Assembly: GCA_019359035.1 (NCBI GenBank)
Contig: JAHHIC010000043.1
Location: 145,921-209,920, forward strand
Source of the DNA: Scytonematopsis contorta HA4267-MV1
GTDB lineage: Bacteria; Cyanobacteriota; Cyanobacteriia; Cyanobacteriales; Nostocaceae
Direction of reading: 5' to 3'
DNA length: 64,000 nucleotides
Under the pieces are notes generated by a model. It made no database searches and had not been told where the DNA came from. It saw only the letters and a program-made list of their open reading frames with translations. A program made the position numbers and the translations under genes. Shown piece by piece: positions 11,201-19,524 of this stretch (positions within the stretch are counted from its first letter, which is position 1; each line of letters opens with the position of its first letter).

Positions 11201-13967
11201 TGCGGAATTACCCGTAGTTACAGCAACGGAACAAAAGCAGTTATTACTAGGGTGGAATAATACTCAAAAAGACTATTCCCAAGATTTATGTATCCACAAC
11301 TTATTTGAAGCTTGGGTAGAAAAAACTCCAGAAGCAGTGGCTGTAATGCATCAAGAGCAGCAACTAACTTACCAAGAGTTAAATGAGCGAGCAAATCAAC
11401 TAGCACACTACTTGCAATTGCTGGGGGTAGGGCCAGAGGTACTAGTGGGTATTTGTATGGAGCGCTCCCCAGAAATGTTAATTGGACTACTAGGTATCCT
11501 AAAAGCAGGTGGGGCTTACGTACCCTTAGACCCACAAATCCCTCAGGAACGCTTGGCTTTCATGCTAGAAGATTCAGGAGCATCGGTGCTACTGACTCAA
11601 AATAGTTTGTTCACAGTGCTACCCGAATATCAAGGTTACGTAGTGTCTGTTGATGCGGAGTGGGAAGTAATATCCCAAGAAAGCAAGAAAGCTCCAGTTA
11701 CTAAAGTTCAACCCGATAACTTGGCTTATTTAATTTATACCTCTGGGTCTACTGGCAAACCCAAGGGAGTAATGATTCAACATAAACCTCTGGTTAATTA
11801 TAGTCAGGGAAGAGTTTCTGATTTTGGATTAAAAAGTGGAGAGCGCTTTTTACAGTTCGCCTCTATTAGTTTTGATGGAGCTGTTGCGGAGATTTTCTCT
11901 TGCCTGAGTGCTGGTGCAACCCTGGTATTGCGTACGGATGAAATGTTAAGTTCTATTACAACTTTCGTGCAGAAGTGTGGCGATTATGGTGTAACAGCAA
12001 TGGATATACCAACAGCATACTGGCATCAGTTAACTTTTGAATTAGCAAAAGGAGAATTAGCAAAAGGGAACCTACAGCTACCTGAATCTTTACGTGTGTT
12101 AGCAATTGCAGGGGAACGCGCACTTCCAGAACAAGTGGAAATATGGCGCAATTCTGTGGGTGAATATCCTCAATTAATAAATGAATATGGTCCTACGGAA
12201 GCAACTGTATCAGCAACTAGCTGCAATTTATCTCAGTTAGAACTCACAGAACTGAGTGAAAGGGAAGTACCAATTGGTAAACCTTTACAAAATTTACAAG
12301 TATATCTACTAGACCAAAACTTGCAACCAGTCCCCATTGGTGTTCCTGGGGAACTGTATATTGGTGGTGTTGGTCTTGCGAGAGGATATCACAACCGTCC
12401 TAGTTTGACAGCAGAAAAATTTGTCCCCAATCCCTTTAGTCAGGAAGAGAGTACACGTCTATACAAAACAGGGGATAAGGCACGCTATTTAGCCGATGGC
12501 AAAATTGAATTTTTGGGTCGTTTTGACCATCAAGTTAAATTACGAGGCTTCCGCATTGAATTAGGAGAAGTGGAAACGGTATTAAGCCAACATCCACGAG
12601 TACGAGAAACTGTAGTTATCATCAGGGAAGACCAAGCAAATAACAAGCAATTAGTCGCTTATGTTGTTCCTCAACCGGATGCATCAACACAGAACGCACT
12701 AACACAGAACGCACTAACACAGAATGGGTTAACAACTAGTGAACTACGGCAGTTCTTGAAAGCAAAACTGCCTGAGTACATGATACCTTCAGCGTTTGTG
12801 ATACTGGAAGCAATGCCACTAACGTCTAGTGGTAAGGTTAACAGAAAAGCATTACCTGCACCCAGTCTCGATGGTAACGCACGGGACAGCAAAAATATTC
12901 CACCTCGGACAGCATTGGAACTGAAATTGGTAGAACTGTGGGAAGAAGTGTTAGTAGTTAGTCCAATTGGTGTTACTGATAACTTTTTTGATTTAGGTGG
13001 TCACTCTTTATTAGCAATACGTTGTTGCACAGAAATTGAACAGCAATTGGGGTACAATCTTCCCGTTGTCAGCTTTTTCCGTGAAGGAACCATAGAGAAA
13101 ATAGCTCTGCAATTAGAAAAAGGTGACCTAGAAAAAGGCGAAAAATCGAGTTACTCCGATGTTTTACTTCCTCTACAAACCAAAGGGGATAAAACACCTT
13201 TATTTTTGGTACATCCAGCAGGGGGTTATGGTTTGTCCTACTCGCTTTTGGCTAACAGTCTTGGCAAAGAACAACCTGTTTATGCTCTGCAAGCACGTGG
13301 TTTAGATGGTAAACAAAAACCACTGGACACGATTCAAAGCATGGCTTCAGTTTATATCCAAGCAATTAAAGAAGTAAATCCAACTGGCCCTTATGTAATT
13401 GGGGGTTACTCTTTGGGTGGATTAATTGCTTTTGAAATGGTCTCGCAATTAGAGGCTGCTGGGGAGCAAGTCGAAAATCTCTTGATTATTGATACCCATC
13501 CACCTTTACCCAATGATATCGAGATGGAGGAATCCCTTGATGATAACGTCGCTCTCCTTGGGTTTATTGTTGAACAAATTGGACTACATTTCAACCAAAA
13601 ACTGAGTATTGATTGGGAAAAACTTTCCAGATTGGAAGAAGAGGAAAGATTAGAACATATATTACAAATATTGCAAAATCATGAAATAGTTCCACCTTTA
13701 TCTGGCAAAAATCTCATTACGGGATTACTCAATGTTTACAAAGCAAATTCTCTAGCTAGTTTTCATTATCAACCACAATCAATTAAATCTTCGATTTCTC
13801 TATTAATAACAGCAACACTTGCAGCACATTTCCCTGATGATTCGACTGTGGGTTGGGGTCAATTAACTGAATCTGAAGTACATATTCACCCAATAAATGG
13901 TGAGCATGAAAACCTGTTAAAAGAGCCTTATGTGAACGAAGTTAGCGCAGTAATTCAAGAGACCTAA
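5280..13967 (+). CDS. NRPS: C-A(Thr)-NMT-PCP-C-A-PCP-TE
   Basis: This 2,895-residue terminal peptide synthetase has two modules and a release domain. Module 1: condensation domain (HHIIADG near residue 170), adenylation domain (YTSGSTGKPKG near 642), an N-methyltransferase inserted between A-domain motifs (VLEIGCGTG near 1025), closing motif LPMTPSGKLDRRAL near 1415, and carrier Ser near 1479 (LGGHSLLATKL). Module 2: condensation domain with HHIISDAWS near 1676 (the usual Gly after Asp is Ala), A domain near 2152, carrier near 2571. A thioesterase has GYSLGG near 2708 and a late His in NGEHENLL. The pocket code of A1 reads D-F-W-N-I-G-M-V-H-K, the established threonine code, so N-methyl-Thr is predicted. 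A2 reads about D-G-A-D-A-A-E-V-S-K, which I cannot assign. Modules before this one must lie in other proteins, including that ending at 867. Confidence 0.96.
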   Translation: MNFTETNDFELLDLLLEEEGINREQDAFQITRRALTEAPASFQQRRLWFLYELEPNSSAYNICSVFRLDGLLQVEALQEAFRQLQQRHESLRTTFMAIDGEPWQRIHPRFLTDLSLEDWSDIPSSEVETNISTVARSEAQYSFDLSNGPLIRMRVYRLTPTQHILALTLHHIIADGWSIGVIVQELASLYYLALQGDVTGLDELTIQYADYAVWQQEKTSSSVLEEHLAYWEKQLAELPVLQFPTDFSRPLLQSFKGDLVNFSISPELTQAIRKLSQEEDATLFMTLMAAFAALLGRYSGQDDITVGTSIANRPGVDAEKLIGFFVNMLVIRANLSAEPSFRNVLRQVKETVFEGFEHGDVPFETLVDRLQVERDTSRNPLFQIAFTLLNAPKADFAVADLKVTSLASQEAARFDLELFITENEDSLNGVFSYNTDLFARETVERLVSHFCNLLENIVAQPDAVLGRLPILLPDEYAKLMPAKAKQSFPVELCLHQVFSQQADLRGNKTALVFENQSLSYKELNERSNRLAHYLIKLGVKTESRVGLWMARSLDLVVAILAILKAGGTYVPFDPDYPRDRVAYMLSDSMVSVLLTQSEFEEQIPQNEAHIVFVDKSEAELAEEKTTEPLVDVKPNNAAYIIYTSGSTGKPKGVVVTHYNVVRLMLATKKWFNFNEKDVWTLFHSYAFDFSVWEMWGALFFGGRLIIVPYLTSRSPEEFYNLLCDARVTVLNQTPSAFRQLMQAEEVLCRESELNLRYVIFGGEALELACLEPWFERHGDDFPLLVNMYGITETTVHVTYRPIRWRDVKKRLGSVIGQAIPDLSLYILDTYKQPVPVGVVGEIYVGGAGVARGYFNREQLTAERMLLNPADPEGKERLYKTGDLARYLPNGEIEYLGRNDHQVKVRGFRIELGEIEGVLQRHPSVREACVITREDTEKDVRIVAYIVPQADLSKVAEYETLTREQTEEWQYTFNETYSQTETAGNVDFNIIGWNNSYDGQPLPASEMREWLDNTLTRITALAPKRVLEIGCGTGMILFNIAPKVESYWATDFSQQAINRLQNLVQKQELSNVLSDVRLFHQEGIDFTNIPESYFDTVVINSVAQYFPSIEYFQQVIAGALRVLAPGGSLFIGDNRHLPTLEDFHTSIAYSQANPEFDREAFASVVKRIAEKENELVLDPAFFVNLPHIIPNLDGVEVHLKEETAYNELTKYRYDVILHKKNGDTGETSERNIQEPIWSDWKQANLQLSDVRQHLEKGLEFPIGWCGVPNARLQEDEAILQWYQGNNETPTVRELRELLNELDKTQAVDPRDFYKLAQEIGCQVAISYSQDSEITTGANCFDVCFYPRTDVEAKHRAPVMPITKAQTEETQLKETQLYWVNPVKARFIKALIPELKQVAKEQLPDYMRPAAFVLLEKLPMTPSGKLDRRALPAPDREGTVTKDSFAKPTTPTEERLCKLWGNVLGLETVGIKDDFFQLGGHSLLATKLVSRIREEFDLALPLRAVFEHPTVGGLAEQIDLLNAKSDKVTTQKDVIQRVQDQERDKLPLSFSQARLWFLDKLEPNNPAYNIVVGFRMDGSLHQEALQRSLQEIINRHEVLRTTFTQDASGNPIQVIHESKDISLSAIDLSYLQPEELDKQLEQAVREEALRPFNLQTDSLLRVYLYKLAEDTHVFVAVMHHIISDAWSFGVIVKELTQYYTAFAQGQEFLLPTLALQYGDFAHWQRTTFEQTQLPSLLNYWKQELSGEIEPLEIPTDFTRPAVASYKGTEIPFVVEKESYEGFKRLCESQGATLFMGLLGVFKTLLMRYSGQQDLLVGTPIANRNRKETEDIIGFFVNTLVIRTDISDNPSFVKLLERIKEKTLQAYAHQDVPFERLVEELQPERSLSHNPLFQVMFVLQNTPLSDLQLPDLRLTPIEMEGATVKFDLSLSMAETEKGLEGAWEYNSDLFATETIQRMIRNFQTLLAAIVTNPSLQLAELPVVTATEQKQLLLGWNNTQKDYSQDLCIHNLFEAWVEKTPEAVAVMHQEQQLTYQELNERANQLAHYLQLLGVGPEVLVGICMERSPEMLIGLLGILKAGGAYVPLDPQIPQERLAFMLEDSGASVLLTQNSLFTVLPEYQGYVVSVDAEWEVISQESKKAPVTKVQPDNLAYLIYTSGSTGKPKGVMIQHKPLVNYSQGRVSDFGLKSGERFLQFASISFDGAVAEIFSCLSAGATLVLRTDEMLSSITTFVQKCGDYGVTAMDIPTAYWHQLTFELAKGELAKGNLQLPESLRVLAIAGERALPEQVEIWRNSVGEYPQLINEYGPTEATVSATSCNLSQLELTELSEREVPIGKPLQNLQVYLLDQNLQPVPIGVPGELYIGGVGLARGYHNRPSLTAEKFVPNPFSQEESTRLYKTGDKARYLADGKIEFLGRFDHQVKLRGFRIELGEVETVLSQHPRVRETVVIIREDQANNKQLVAYVVPQPDASTQNALTQNALTQNGLTTSELRQFLKAKLPEYMIPSAFVILEAMPLTSSGKVNRKALPAPSLDGNARDSKNIPPRTALELKLVELWEEVLVVSPIGVTDNFFDLGGHSLLAIRCCTEIEQQLGYNLPVVSFFREGTIEKIALQLEKGDLEKGEKSSYSDVLLPLQTKGDKTPLFLVHPAGGYGLSYSLLANSLGKEQPVYALQARGLDGKQKPLDTIQSMASVYIQAIKEVNPTGPYVIGGYSLGGLIAFEMVSQLEAAGEQVENLLIIDTHPPLPNDIEMEESLDDNVALLGFIVEQIGLHFNQKLSIDWEKLSRLEEEERLEHILQILQNHEIVPPLSGKNLITGLLNVYKANSLASFHYQPQSIKSSISLLITATLAAHFPDDSTVGWGQLTESEVHIHPINGEHENLLKEPYVNEVSAVIQET

Positions 13968-13973
13968 CCCCCC

Positions 13974-14017
13974 TACCCCCCTTCCCTGCTAGGGAAGGGG
14001 GGGAATTAAGTTTTTTT
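13974..14017 (+). terminator. Rho-independent terminator after the NRPS
   Basis: A strong GC hairpin (CCCCCTTCCCT-GCT-AGGGAAGGGGG) at 13976-14000 starts 9 bp after the NRPS stop and is followed, 10 bases on, by seven T residues. The pyrimidine/purine composition also resembles common cyanobacterial C-rich repeats, so it may be a repeat that acts as a terminator. Confidence 0.6.
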
Positions 14018-14158
14018 CTATCAACATTGATTTCATCAACAAATATAAGTGATGACAATTATTCTTTCGACACTTTCTACTAAACCAGTTGCTTTGCGTC
14101 GCAAAATTCACCAAAAGCACTGGTTCTTTTACACCCAATTCCCTATTTCAACAGAGCC

Positions 14159-15136
14159 ATGAATATACAAACATACACAGATAGCAAAAAATACAGATAT
14201 AAAATTTATAAGTTCGACCCTTCCATACAAAAAGAAATCAAGAGTCTCGCAAAGCTTGATAATTGGCACGGGATACTTGCATTACTAGAAGATTATTTGG
14301 TGATAATTCTTAGTATATTTATTACATGTCACTTCAGTTGGTATTTCTATCCTTTAGCAGTTTTAATTATAGGCGCTCGTCAGCGTGCTTTAGCTACTTT
14401 ATTACACGAAGCTGCTCACGGTACTTTGGTAAAAAATAAATACCTTAACTTCGTTATTGGTGGGTTATCGTCTGGATATTTAATATTTCAAAATTTTACA
14501 GGTTATCAAAAAACCCATGTATATCTGCATCATAGATATTTAGGTCATTCTTATTTAGACCCAGATTATAATTTTCATATTTCTCAAGGTTTATACAATG
14601 ATATTAGTTCCAGAGAGTTTCTGAATAAATATGTGATTTCACCGCTTCTACTTACCAAAGTTCCTCATTATTTATATGCCTTAATAAAAGATAGATTATT
14701 CGTCAAAGGAGCTAATTCGTTAGAACAAGCTGTGATGTTGCTTTATCTACTGTCAATTTTCCTGACTTTCCGATTCTTACATCAGGAGCAGATAATAATA
14801 CTTTTTTGGCTTGTACCTTATCTGACGACCTTCCAAATTATCGGTTGGTTCATTGAGCTAAGCGAACACTATCCTTTAGTACAAAGATTTGACACTGACC
14901 TTTATATGACACGCAACCGCAATAGCCATTGGTTAGAGTCATTCTTTTTGGGGATTCACAATGAGAATTACCATCTTGACCATCATTTAAATCCTTCTAC
15001 TCCTTTTTGGAACTTACCCAAAGTTCACAAAATCCGTCTAAGAGATTCTAATTATGCCAAAGCTCATGAATCTGCTGGAGGAATTTTTATATCTTCAAAT
15101 GATGCTCAACCGATATTACGTAGTATCTTAATGTAA
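14159..15136 (+). CDS. membrane fatty-acid desaturase family protein
   Basis: The 325-residue protein carries the three histidine boxes of the di-iron membrane desaturase family: HEAAHG near residue 83, HHRYLGH near 124 and HLDHHL near 271. Hydrophobic segments between them (about 45-75, 195-215 and 220-240) form the membrane core. Such enzymes use O2 and reduced ferredoxin to introduce double bonds or hydroxyls into acyl chains or related lipids. The position, 191 bp after the NRPS and ahead of the PLP enzyme and SDR on the same strand, suggests it modifies a fatty-acyl part of the product. That role is inferred; it could also be a general lipid desaturase. Confidence 0.85.
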   Translation: MNIQTYTDSKKYRYKIYKFDPSIQKEIKSLAKLDNWHGILALLEDYLVIILSIFITCHFSWYFYPLAVLIIGARQRALATLLHEAAHGTLVKNKYLNFVIGGLSSGYLIFQNFTGYQKTHVYLHHRYLGHSYLDPDYNFHISQGLYNDISSREFLNKYVISPLLLTKVPHYLYALIKDRLFVKGANSLEQAVMLLYLLSIFLTFRFLHQEQIIILFWLVPYLTTFQIIGWFIELSEHYPLVQRFDTDLYMTRNRNSHWLESFFLGIHNENYHLDHHLNPSTPFWNLPKVHKIRLRDSNYAKAHESAGGIFISSNDAQPILRSILM

Positions 15137-15146
15137 TGTATGTAAT

Positions 15147-15174
15147 GTAGAGACGCGATTAATCGCGTCTCTAC
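15147..15174. repeat. GTAGAGACG palindrome, copy 1
   Basis: Perfect 28-bp palindrome GTAGAGACGCGATT/AATCGCGTCTCTAC. Seven relatives occur in this window, all intergenic. They can form hairpins and may end transcripts, here that of the desaturase 10 bp upstream. Confidence 0.85.
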
Positions 15175-15226
15175 AAATGGGGGAGGTTCCCGTTTAGCAC
15201 ATAAAAAATTTAAGGGGTTTGATAAA

Positions 15227-16336
15227 ATGTTACAATCTGTGATGGAACCTTGGTTTATTAAGTATCAAGATGCTCGCTACAATCTGGCAGAAAGCGGAGT
15301 CACGAATAATACTTTAAATGAGTTAATTCAACTAACAAATACATCTGTTGATGATTTACTCAAAATCAATTTGGAAAATAATGATACTCGTGGTTCTCTG
15401 AAATTAAGAAAAACTATAGCTTCGTTTTACGATGATGTCGATTGTGACAGAATTTTAGTTAGTCATGGAACTACTGAAGCTATATTTATGTATTTCCACA
15501 TTCGTCATAAACCAAAAGCCAACGTAGTAGTTCCTTTCCCAGCATTTGAAGTTTTGTATGAAGTCCCCAAATATCTTGGATATGAAGTTCGCTTTCTGAA
15601 ACTTTCACCAGATAATAATTTTAGACCTGATTTGGATGAGTTATCTAAACTAGTTGATGATAATACAGAAGTTATTGTATTAAACAATCCTCATAATCCT
15701 ACAGGTATTGTTTTTTCAGAACAAGAAATACAGGCATTTATTAATCTTGCTGAAAAACATAATTGTGAAATACTTGCTGACGAACATTATCGTTTTATTA
15801 ATTTTGATAACACAGATATTATTCCTTCTATTTTGAGTAAATCTCCAAAAGTTGTAGCTTTGGGAGGAATTGGAAAATGCTTTGGTTGTATTGGTCTGCG
15901 GGTCGGATGGATTATAGGCTCAGCAGAACTTATAAATAAATGTAGAGACTTTAAAGATTATACAACGCATACTGTTTGCTCTGTTAATGATTTTCTTGTG
16001 CAAGCCGCTCTGCATAATTGGCATAACATTGTCCCTATATATAAAGAGTGGATTTCACAAAATTTATTACTACTGGGTGAGTTTATTAAAGAAAATGAGC
16101 ATGTACTGGATTGGGTCAAACCTCAAGCTGGGATGGTCGCCTTCCCGTATTTTAAAGACAAATCAATTAATAGCCAAGATTTTGTCCAAGAATTAGTAGA
16201 AGATACTAGCGTACTAGTACTACCTGGAGAGTCTTTTGGAATGGAAGGTCATTTCCGGATTGGTTTAGGAGTCGAACCAAAAGTTTTTGAAGAAGCATTA
16301 AAACATTTTTCTGGATTTATGAAAAGAAAATTTTGA
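15227..16336 (+). CDS. PLP-dependent aminotransferase, capreomycidine-synthase-like
   Basis: The 369-residue protein is a fold-type I aminotransferase. It has the cofactor-contacting LNNPHNPTG near residue 150, ADEHYRF near 185, the Schiff-base lysine K217 in GIGKCFGCIGLRVGW, and a late Arg in HFRIGLG. The N-terminus (WFIKYQDARYNLAESGV followed by TLNELIQLT) matches, from memory, the layout of VioD-type capreomycidine synthases and related cyclases better than that of AspC-type aminotransferases. Members of this group form cyclic guanidino amino acids from hydroxy-arginine, but others are plain transaminases. It starts 90 bp after the desaturase and is followed after 37 bp by an SDR, so the two may be co-transcribed and may supply an unusual building block. 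No arginine hydroxylase is visible here. Confidence 0.85.
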   Translation: MLQSVMEPWFIKYQDARYNLAESGVTNNTLNELIQLTNTSVDDLLKINLENNDTRGSLKLRKTIASFYDDVDCDRILVSHGTTEAIFMYFHIRHKPKANVVVPFPAFEVLYEVPKYLGYEVRFLKLSPDNNFRPDLDELSKLVDDNTEVIVLNNPHNPTGIVFSEQEIQAFINLAEKHNCEILADEHYRFINFDNTDIIPSILSKSPKVVALGGIGKCFGCIGLRVGWIIGSAELINKCRDFKDYTTHTVCSVNDFLVQAALHNWHNIVPIYKEWISQNLLLLGEFIKENEHVLDWVKPQAGMVAFPYFKDKSINSQDFVQELVEDTSVLVLPGESFGMEGHFRIGLGVEPKVFEEALKHFSGFMKRKF

Positions 16337-16373
16337 TAGATATTTTTGATAGATATTTTATTGAGGAGTAATT

Positions 16374-17138
16374 ATGAAACTGGAAAATGTACGAGCAATA
16401 GTGACTGGTGCTGCGAGTGGAATTGGACGAACTACTGCTCTTGAGCTTGCACGTGCGGGTGCATGTGTAATTGGGGGTGATGTTGACTTAGATGGACTAA
16501 AAGAATTAGAAGCTGAAAGTGCAAATTTACCAGGAAAAATTTTCGGAGCGCATCTTGACGTAGCTAATGAATCAATGGTGAAAACCTTTATCGAGGAAGC
16601 TTTTGAAAAATTAGGAGATGTCAATACTTTGGTTAACAATGCTGGTATTTTGCGAGATGGTTTGTTAGTTAGTCGCGACGAAGAAGGTTGGCTACGTAAA
16701 TTACCAACAGCACAATGGAAGCGTGTTATTGATGTTAATTTGACTGGTGCTTTTTTTATGGCACGAGAATTTGTTGCGATGGCTATGGAAAAAAATATTT
16801 CCCCTAGTTTGATTGTCAATATTTCTTCTGTCACCCGTTCGGGTAACCCTGGCCAATCAAATTATAGTGCTTCTAAAGCGGGAATTGATGCAGAAACTCG
16901 CACTTGGGCTTTGGAGTTGGCTCCTTATGGATTTCGTGTTGCGGGGATTGCTCCGGGTTTGACCAAAACACCAATGCTGAGTCATGTATCCTCAGAAGCC
17001 CAAGCGGAGATGATTTCTAAAATACCTTTAAAGCGTATGGCTGAGCCTTTTGAAATTTGGTTAGCTATGCGTTTTATTATTGAATGCGACTATTTTACGG
17101 GTAGTGTGATTGAGGTTGATGGGGGAGCGCGTTTTTAA
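16374..17138 (+). CDS. short-chain dehydrogenase/reductase (FabG-like)
   Basis: Classical SDR of 254 residues with the cofactor motif TGAASGIG (residue 11), NNAG (near 88), an active-site Ser in NISSVT and Y164-x3-K168 (NYSASKAG). It has the C-terminal substrate loop and the GSVIEVDGGARF end typical of 3-oxoacyl-ACP-reductase-like enzymes. The Asp at the end of the second strand (GGDVDLDG) favours NAD(H). A good ribosome-binding site (GAGGAG) lies 6 bp before the ATG. Close spacing to the PLP gene suggests one operon and a role in tailoring or precursor supply. The substrate is unknown. Confidence 0.9.
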   Translation: MKLENVRAIVTGAASGIGRTTALELARAGACVIGGDVDLDGLKELEAESANLPGKIFGAHLDVANESMVKTFIEEAFEKLGDVNTLVNNAGILRDGLLVSRDEEGWLRKLPTAQWKRVIDVNLTGAFFMAREFVAMAMEKNISPSLIVNISSVTRSGNPGQSNYSASKAGIDAETRTWALELAPYGFRVAGIAPGLTKTPMLSHVSSEAQAEMISKIPLKRMAEPFEIWLAMRFIIECDYFTGSVIEVDGGARF

Positions 17139-17145
17139 TGGGGAT

Positions 17146-17244
17146 TCGGTAATTGGTAATTGGTAATTGGTAATTGGTAATTGGTAATTGGTAATTGGTA
17201 ATTGGTAATTGGTAATTGGTAATTGGTAATTGGTAATTGGTAAT
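17146..17244. repeat. heptamer tandem repeat GGTAATT, ~14 copies
   Basis: About fourteen perfect copies of GGTAATT start right after the SDR stop. Short tandem heptamers of this type are a known feature of heterocystous cyanobacterial genomes. A minus-strand open frame through them is an artefact of the repeat. Confidence 0.95.
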
Positions 17245-17257
17245 GGCAAATATAAAT

Positions 17258-17285
17258 GTAGAGACGTTACATGTAACGTCTCTAC
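17258..17285. repeat. GTAGAGACG palindrome, copy 2
   Basis: Perfect 28-bp palindrome GTAGAGACGTTACA/TGTAACGTCTCTAC, identical to the copies at 28537 and 31026. It lies between the convergent SDR and cysH genes and may terminate one or both. Confidence 0.88.
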
Positions 17286-17315
17286 GTTTGGGGCAATTTG
17301 CTGAAAATTATTATT

Positions 17316-18050
17316 TTATTTCTGCAAATTACCTGCGTGCAGACCACACTCTTTCATAGTGGACTCCTCCCACCACCAGCGTCCTTCGCGTTCATGTTGG
17401 TTTGGTAATACTGCTTTAGTACAGGGTTCGCAACCAATACTGATAAAACCGCGCTCGTGCAATTTATTGTAAGGTACATCTAAAGCGCGGATATAGTTCC
17501 ACACCTCCGCAGAAGACCAGTTTGCCAAGGGGTTGAATTTAATTAATTGATGGTCTTCGGTAGAAAAAGCGGTATCGACTTCAATTACAGGGATACCATT
17601 ACGAGTACCGGGACTTTGGTCTTTACGTTGTCCTGTAATCCAAGCATCAAGCGTGTTTAACTTACGACGTAATGGTCTGACTTTCCGTATCCCACAGCAT
17701 TCTTTGTGACCGTCTTTGTAGAAGCTAAACATACCTTTTTCTTCCACCATAGTTTGTACTTCGGCTGCATCAGGGAACATTACCTCTAATTTAATACCAT
17801 AATGCTCTCTGACTTTATCCAAGAATTGGTATGTTTCTGGATGCAAGCGTGCAGTATCAAGCGTAAAAACACGGAAATCTTTAGTTATCTTTGACGCAAT
17901 ATCAATTAAAACAACATCCTCTGCACCGCTGAAGGAAATGGAAATATTATCAAAAGTGTTGAGGGCAAATTGCAAAATTTCTCGTGGTGTTTTTTGGCTG
18001 TACTCTGCTTCTAGTGCTGCAATATTTAAATTAGTCTGAGCAACTACCAT
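17316..18050 (-). CDS. cysH: assimilatory APS/PAPS reductase, Fe-S type
   Basis: The 244-residue protein has the reductase P-loop-like segment [16 protein letters not shown] (residue 37), the sequence [11 protein letters not shown], and the [11 protein letters not shown] and GCEPCT cysteine pairs that hold a [4Fe-4S] cluster. The catalytic cysteine lies in the C-terminal KECGLH. The cluster cysteines are found in enzymes acting on adenylyl sulfate and are missing from the E. coli-type PAPS enzyme, so APS is the likelier substrate. It reduces activated sulfate to sulfite with thioredoxin in sulfur assimilation. It is a housekeeping gene on the strand opposite to the NRPS locus. Confidence 0.93.
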   Translation of the reverse strand: MVVAQTNLNIAALEAEYSQKTPREILQFALNTFDNISISFSGAEDVVLIDIASKITKDFRVFTLDTARLHPETYQFLDKVREHYGIKLEVMFPDAAEVQTMVEEKGMFSFYKDGHKECCGIRKVRPLRRKLNTLDAWITGQRKDQSPGTRNGIPVIEVDTAFSTEDHQLIKFNPLANWSSAEVWNYIRALDVPYNKLHERGFISIGCEPCTKAVLPNQHEREGRWWWEESTMKECGLHAGNLQK

Positions 18051-18124
18051 GCCTAAATCTTCTCCTCTCTTTAAAGCCTATTCTAGATATAACATTTAGT
18101 GGTAGTATTTCACACCAAATTGAA

Positions 18125-19426
18125 CTATAAGTGCTTAACTGTAGATGGTATGTTCTGTACTAAAGGGATATCAACCATAATTTGACAACCGGAACCAGGA
18201 TAACTATTTATATGTAATTTACCACCTAATGTTGCGGTGCGTTCTTCCATTCCTCGCAGTCCAAAACCTGTTGTATTTTGTTGTAGGTTAAATCCTTTAC
18301 CATTATCTTCGATACATAGATGTACCCATCCCACCTGTGATAATACCTGAATTGTTACTTCGGTTGCGTTACTATATTTACCAATATTTGTTAACGCTTC
18401 TTGAATAATTCTATAAATAGCAATATTAATTTCTGGTTTTAGTGGTTTTTGCAAATTAACAGTATAGTGTGGGGTGATATTAGAGTTATGACAAAATTCA
18501 TCTACAAGACTATTCAGTATTGATGTTAAAGATTTTCCTTGCAATGGGTCAGAGCGCAGTGTAGATACAGATTTACGAATTTCTGATAGTGCTTTGATTC
18601 CTAAATCTTTAGCGCGTTCTAAAAATATTTTGGTTTTTTCTGGGTTGGAATCACAAAATAATAAAGCACTTTCTAGTTGAATATTTTGAGCAGTGAGTGA
18701 ATGACCTAAAGAATCATGAATTTCTCTTGCTATACGGTTACGTTCGTGGAGTGTTGCTTGGTCTTCAATTTTCAGAGAATATTGACGTAATTGTTCATGG
18801 GCTAATGTTAAATCTTGACGACTTTGATATTCTTTAAGCAAAGCATTTATTAATAGTAATACAAACACCAATGTTAAACCATAATAAAACGCACCAGTAA
18901 TCATTGAATAAAGCATCCAAGTGCGGATTTGCTCCACGGATATATTAACAGATTGTAAAAATTCTTGTTGAACTGCAGCAGGGTTAAATCTAAATGGAAA
19001 TGAAAACACAGAAAAGAAAAAAACTAATCCCGTAACAATCGCACGCTCTCGTGCTGGGAAAATTAAACAACTTCTTATCACTACGACTATATAAAGCACA
19101 CCAAGGCGTCCCCAATCACCTAATGCATCTGCTAGAGCAATTATTAATAATTGTAATAAAGTATAAAACCACTTAATTTTAGTACTTTTAGTTGGTAAAT
19201 ACAGTCCCATTAACCCAAAAGTTGTAATAAGAAATAAGCTTATCAACCAAGAATTTTCTCTAATGTTTTTACTATAACTACCAGCTATTGGTCGCAGAAA
19301 TGGAAAGACTATCTCCCAGGGAAGTTCCCCGATAATTGTCATACCGAGAAGAATCCATTCAAGGTAAAGAAGTAAGCGGAATGGATGATTTTTTGGTTTT
19401 ATCAACATAATTTTCAGGAAATACAA
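18125..19426 (-). CDS. sensor histidine kinase, NarL/DesK type
   Basis: The 433-residue protein has an N-terminal membrane region of about five to six helices (residues 15-205), a short coiled linker, a HisKA_3 dimerisation domain with the phosphoacceptor in REIHDSLGHSL, and an HATPase domain with the N box (EALTNIGKYSNA) and G boxes (DNGKGF, GFGLRGM). Kinases of this type phosphorylate LuxR-class response regulators. No such regulator is adjacent; the gene starts 245 bp from the divergent ABC ATPase at 19671. The stimulus is unknown; the all-membrane sensor suggests a membrane signal. ATG at 19426 is taken; a second ATG six codons in is possible. Confidence 0.88.
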   Translation of the reverse strand: MYFLKIMLIKPKNHPFRLLLYLEWILLGMTIIGELPWEIVFPFLRPIAGSYSKNIRENSWLISLFLITTFGLMGLYLPTKSTKIKWFYTLLQLLIIALADALGDWGRLGVLYIVVVIRSCLIFPARERAIVTGLVFFFSVFSFPFRFNPAAVQQEFLQSVNISVEQIRTWMLYSMITGAFYYGLTLVFVLLLINALLKEYQSRQDLTLAHEQLRQYSLKIEDQATLHERNRIAREIHDSLGHSLTAQNIQLESALLFCDSNPEKTKIFLERAKDLGIKALSEIRKSVSTLRSDPLQGKSLTSILNSLVDEFCHNSNITPHYTVNLQKPLKPEINIAIYRIIQEALTNIGKYSNATEVTIQVLSQVGWVHLCIEDNGKGFNLQQNTTGFGLRGMEERTATLGGKLHINSYPGSGCQIMVDIPLVQNIPSTVKHL

Positions 19427-19524
19427 GATAAAAAAAGATTTTATACTTATACTCTAAATTATGCTTGCTTAGTGTTACCACAAACTTTTGTCTCTTTTTT
19501 GACCTAATTGCCTAGTACTAAAGT

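Noticed and set aside
17146..17244. CRISPR array
   Set aside because: The 7-bp units are contiguous with no spacers, and no cas genes are present.
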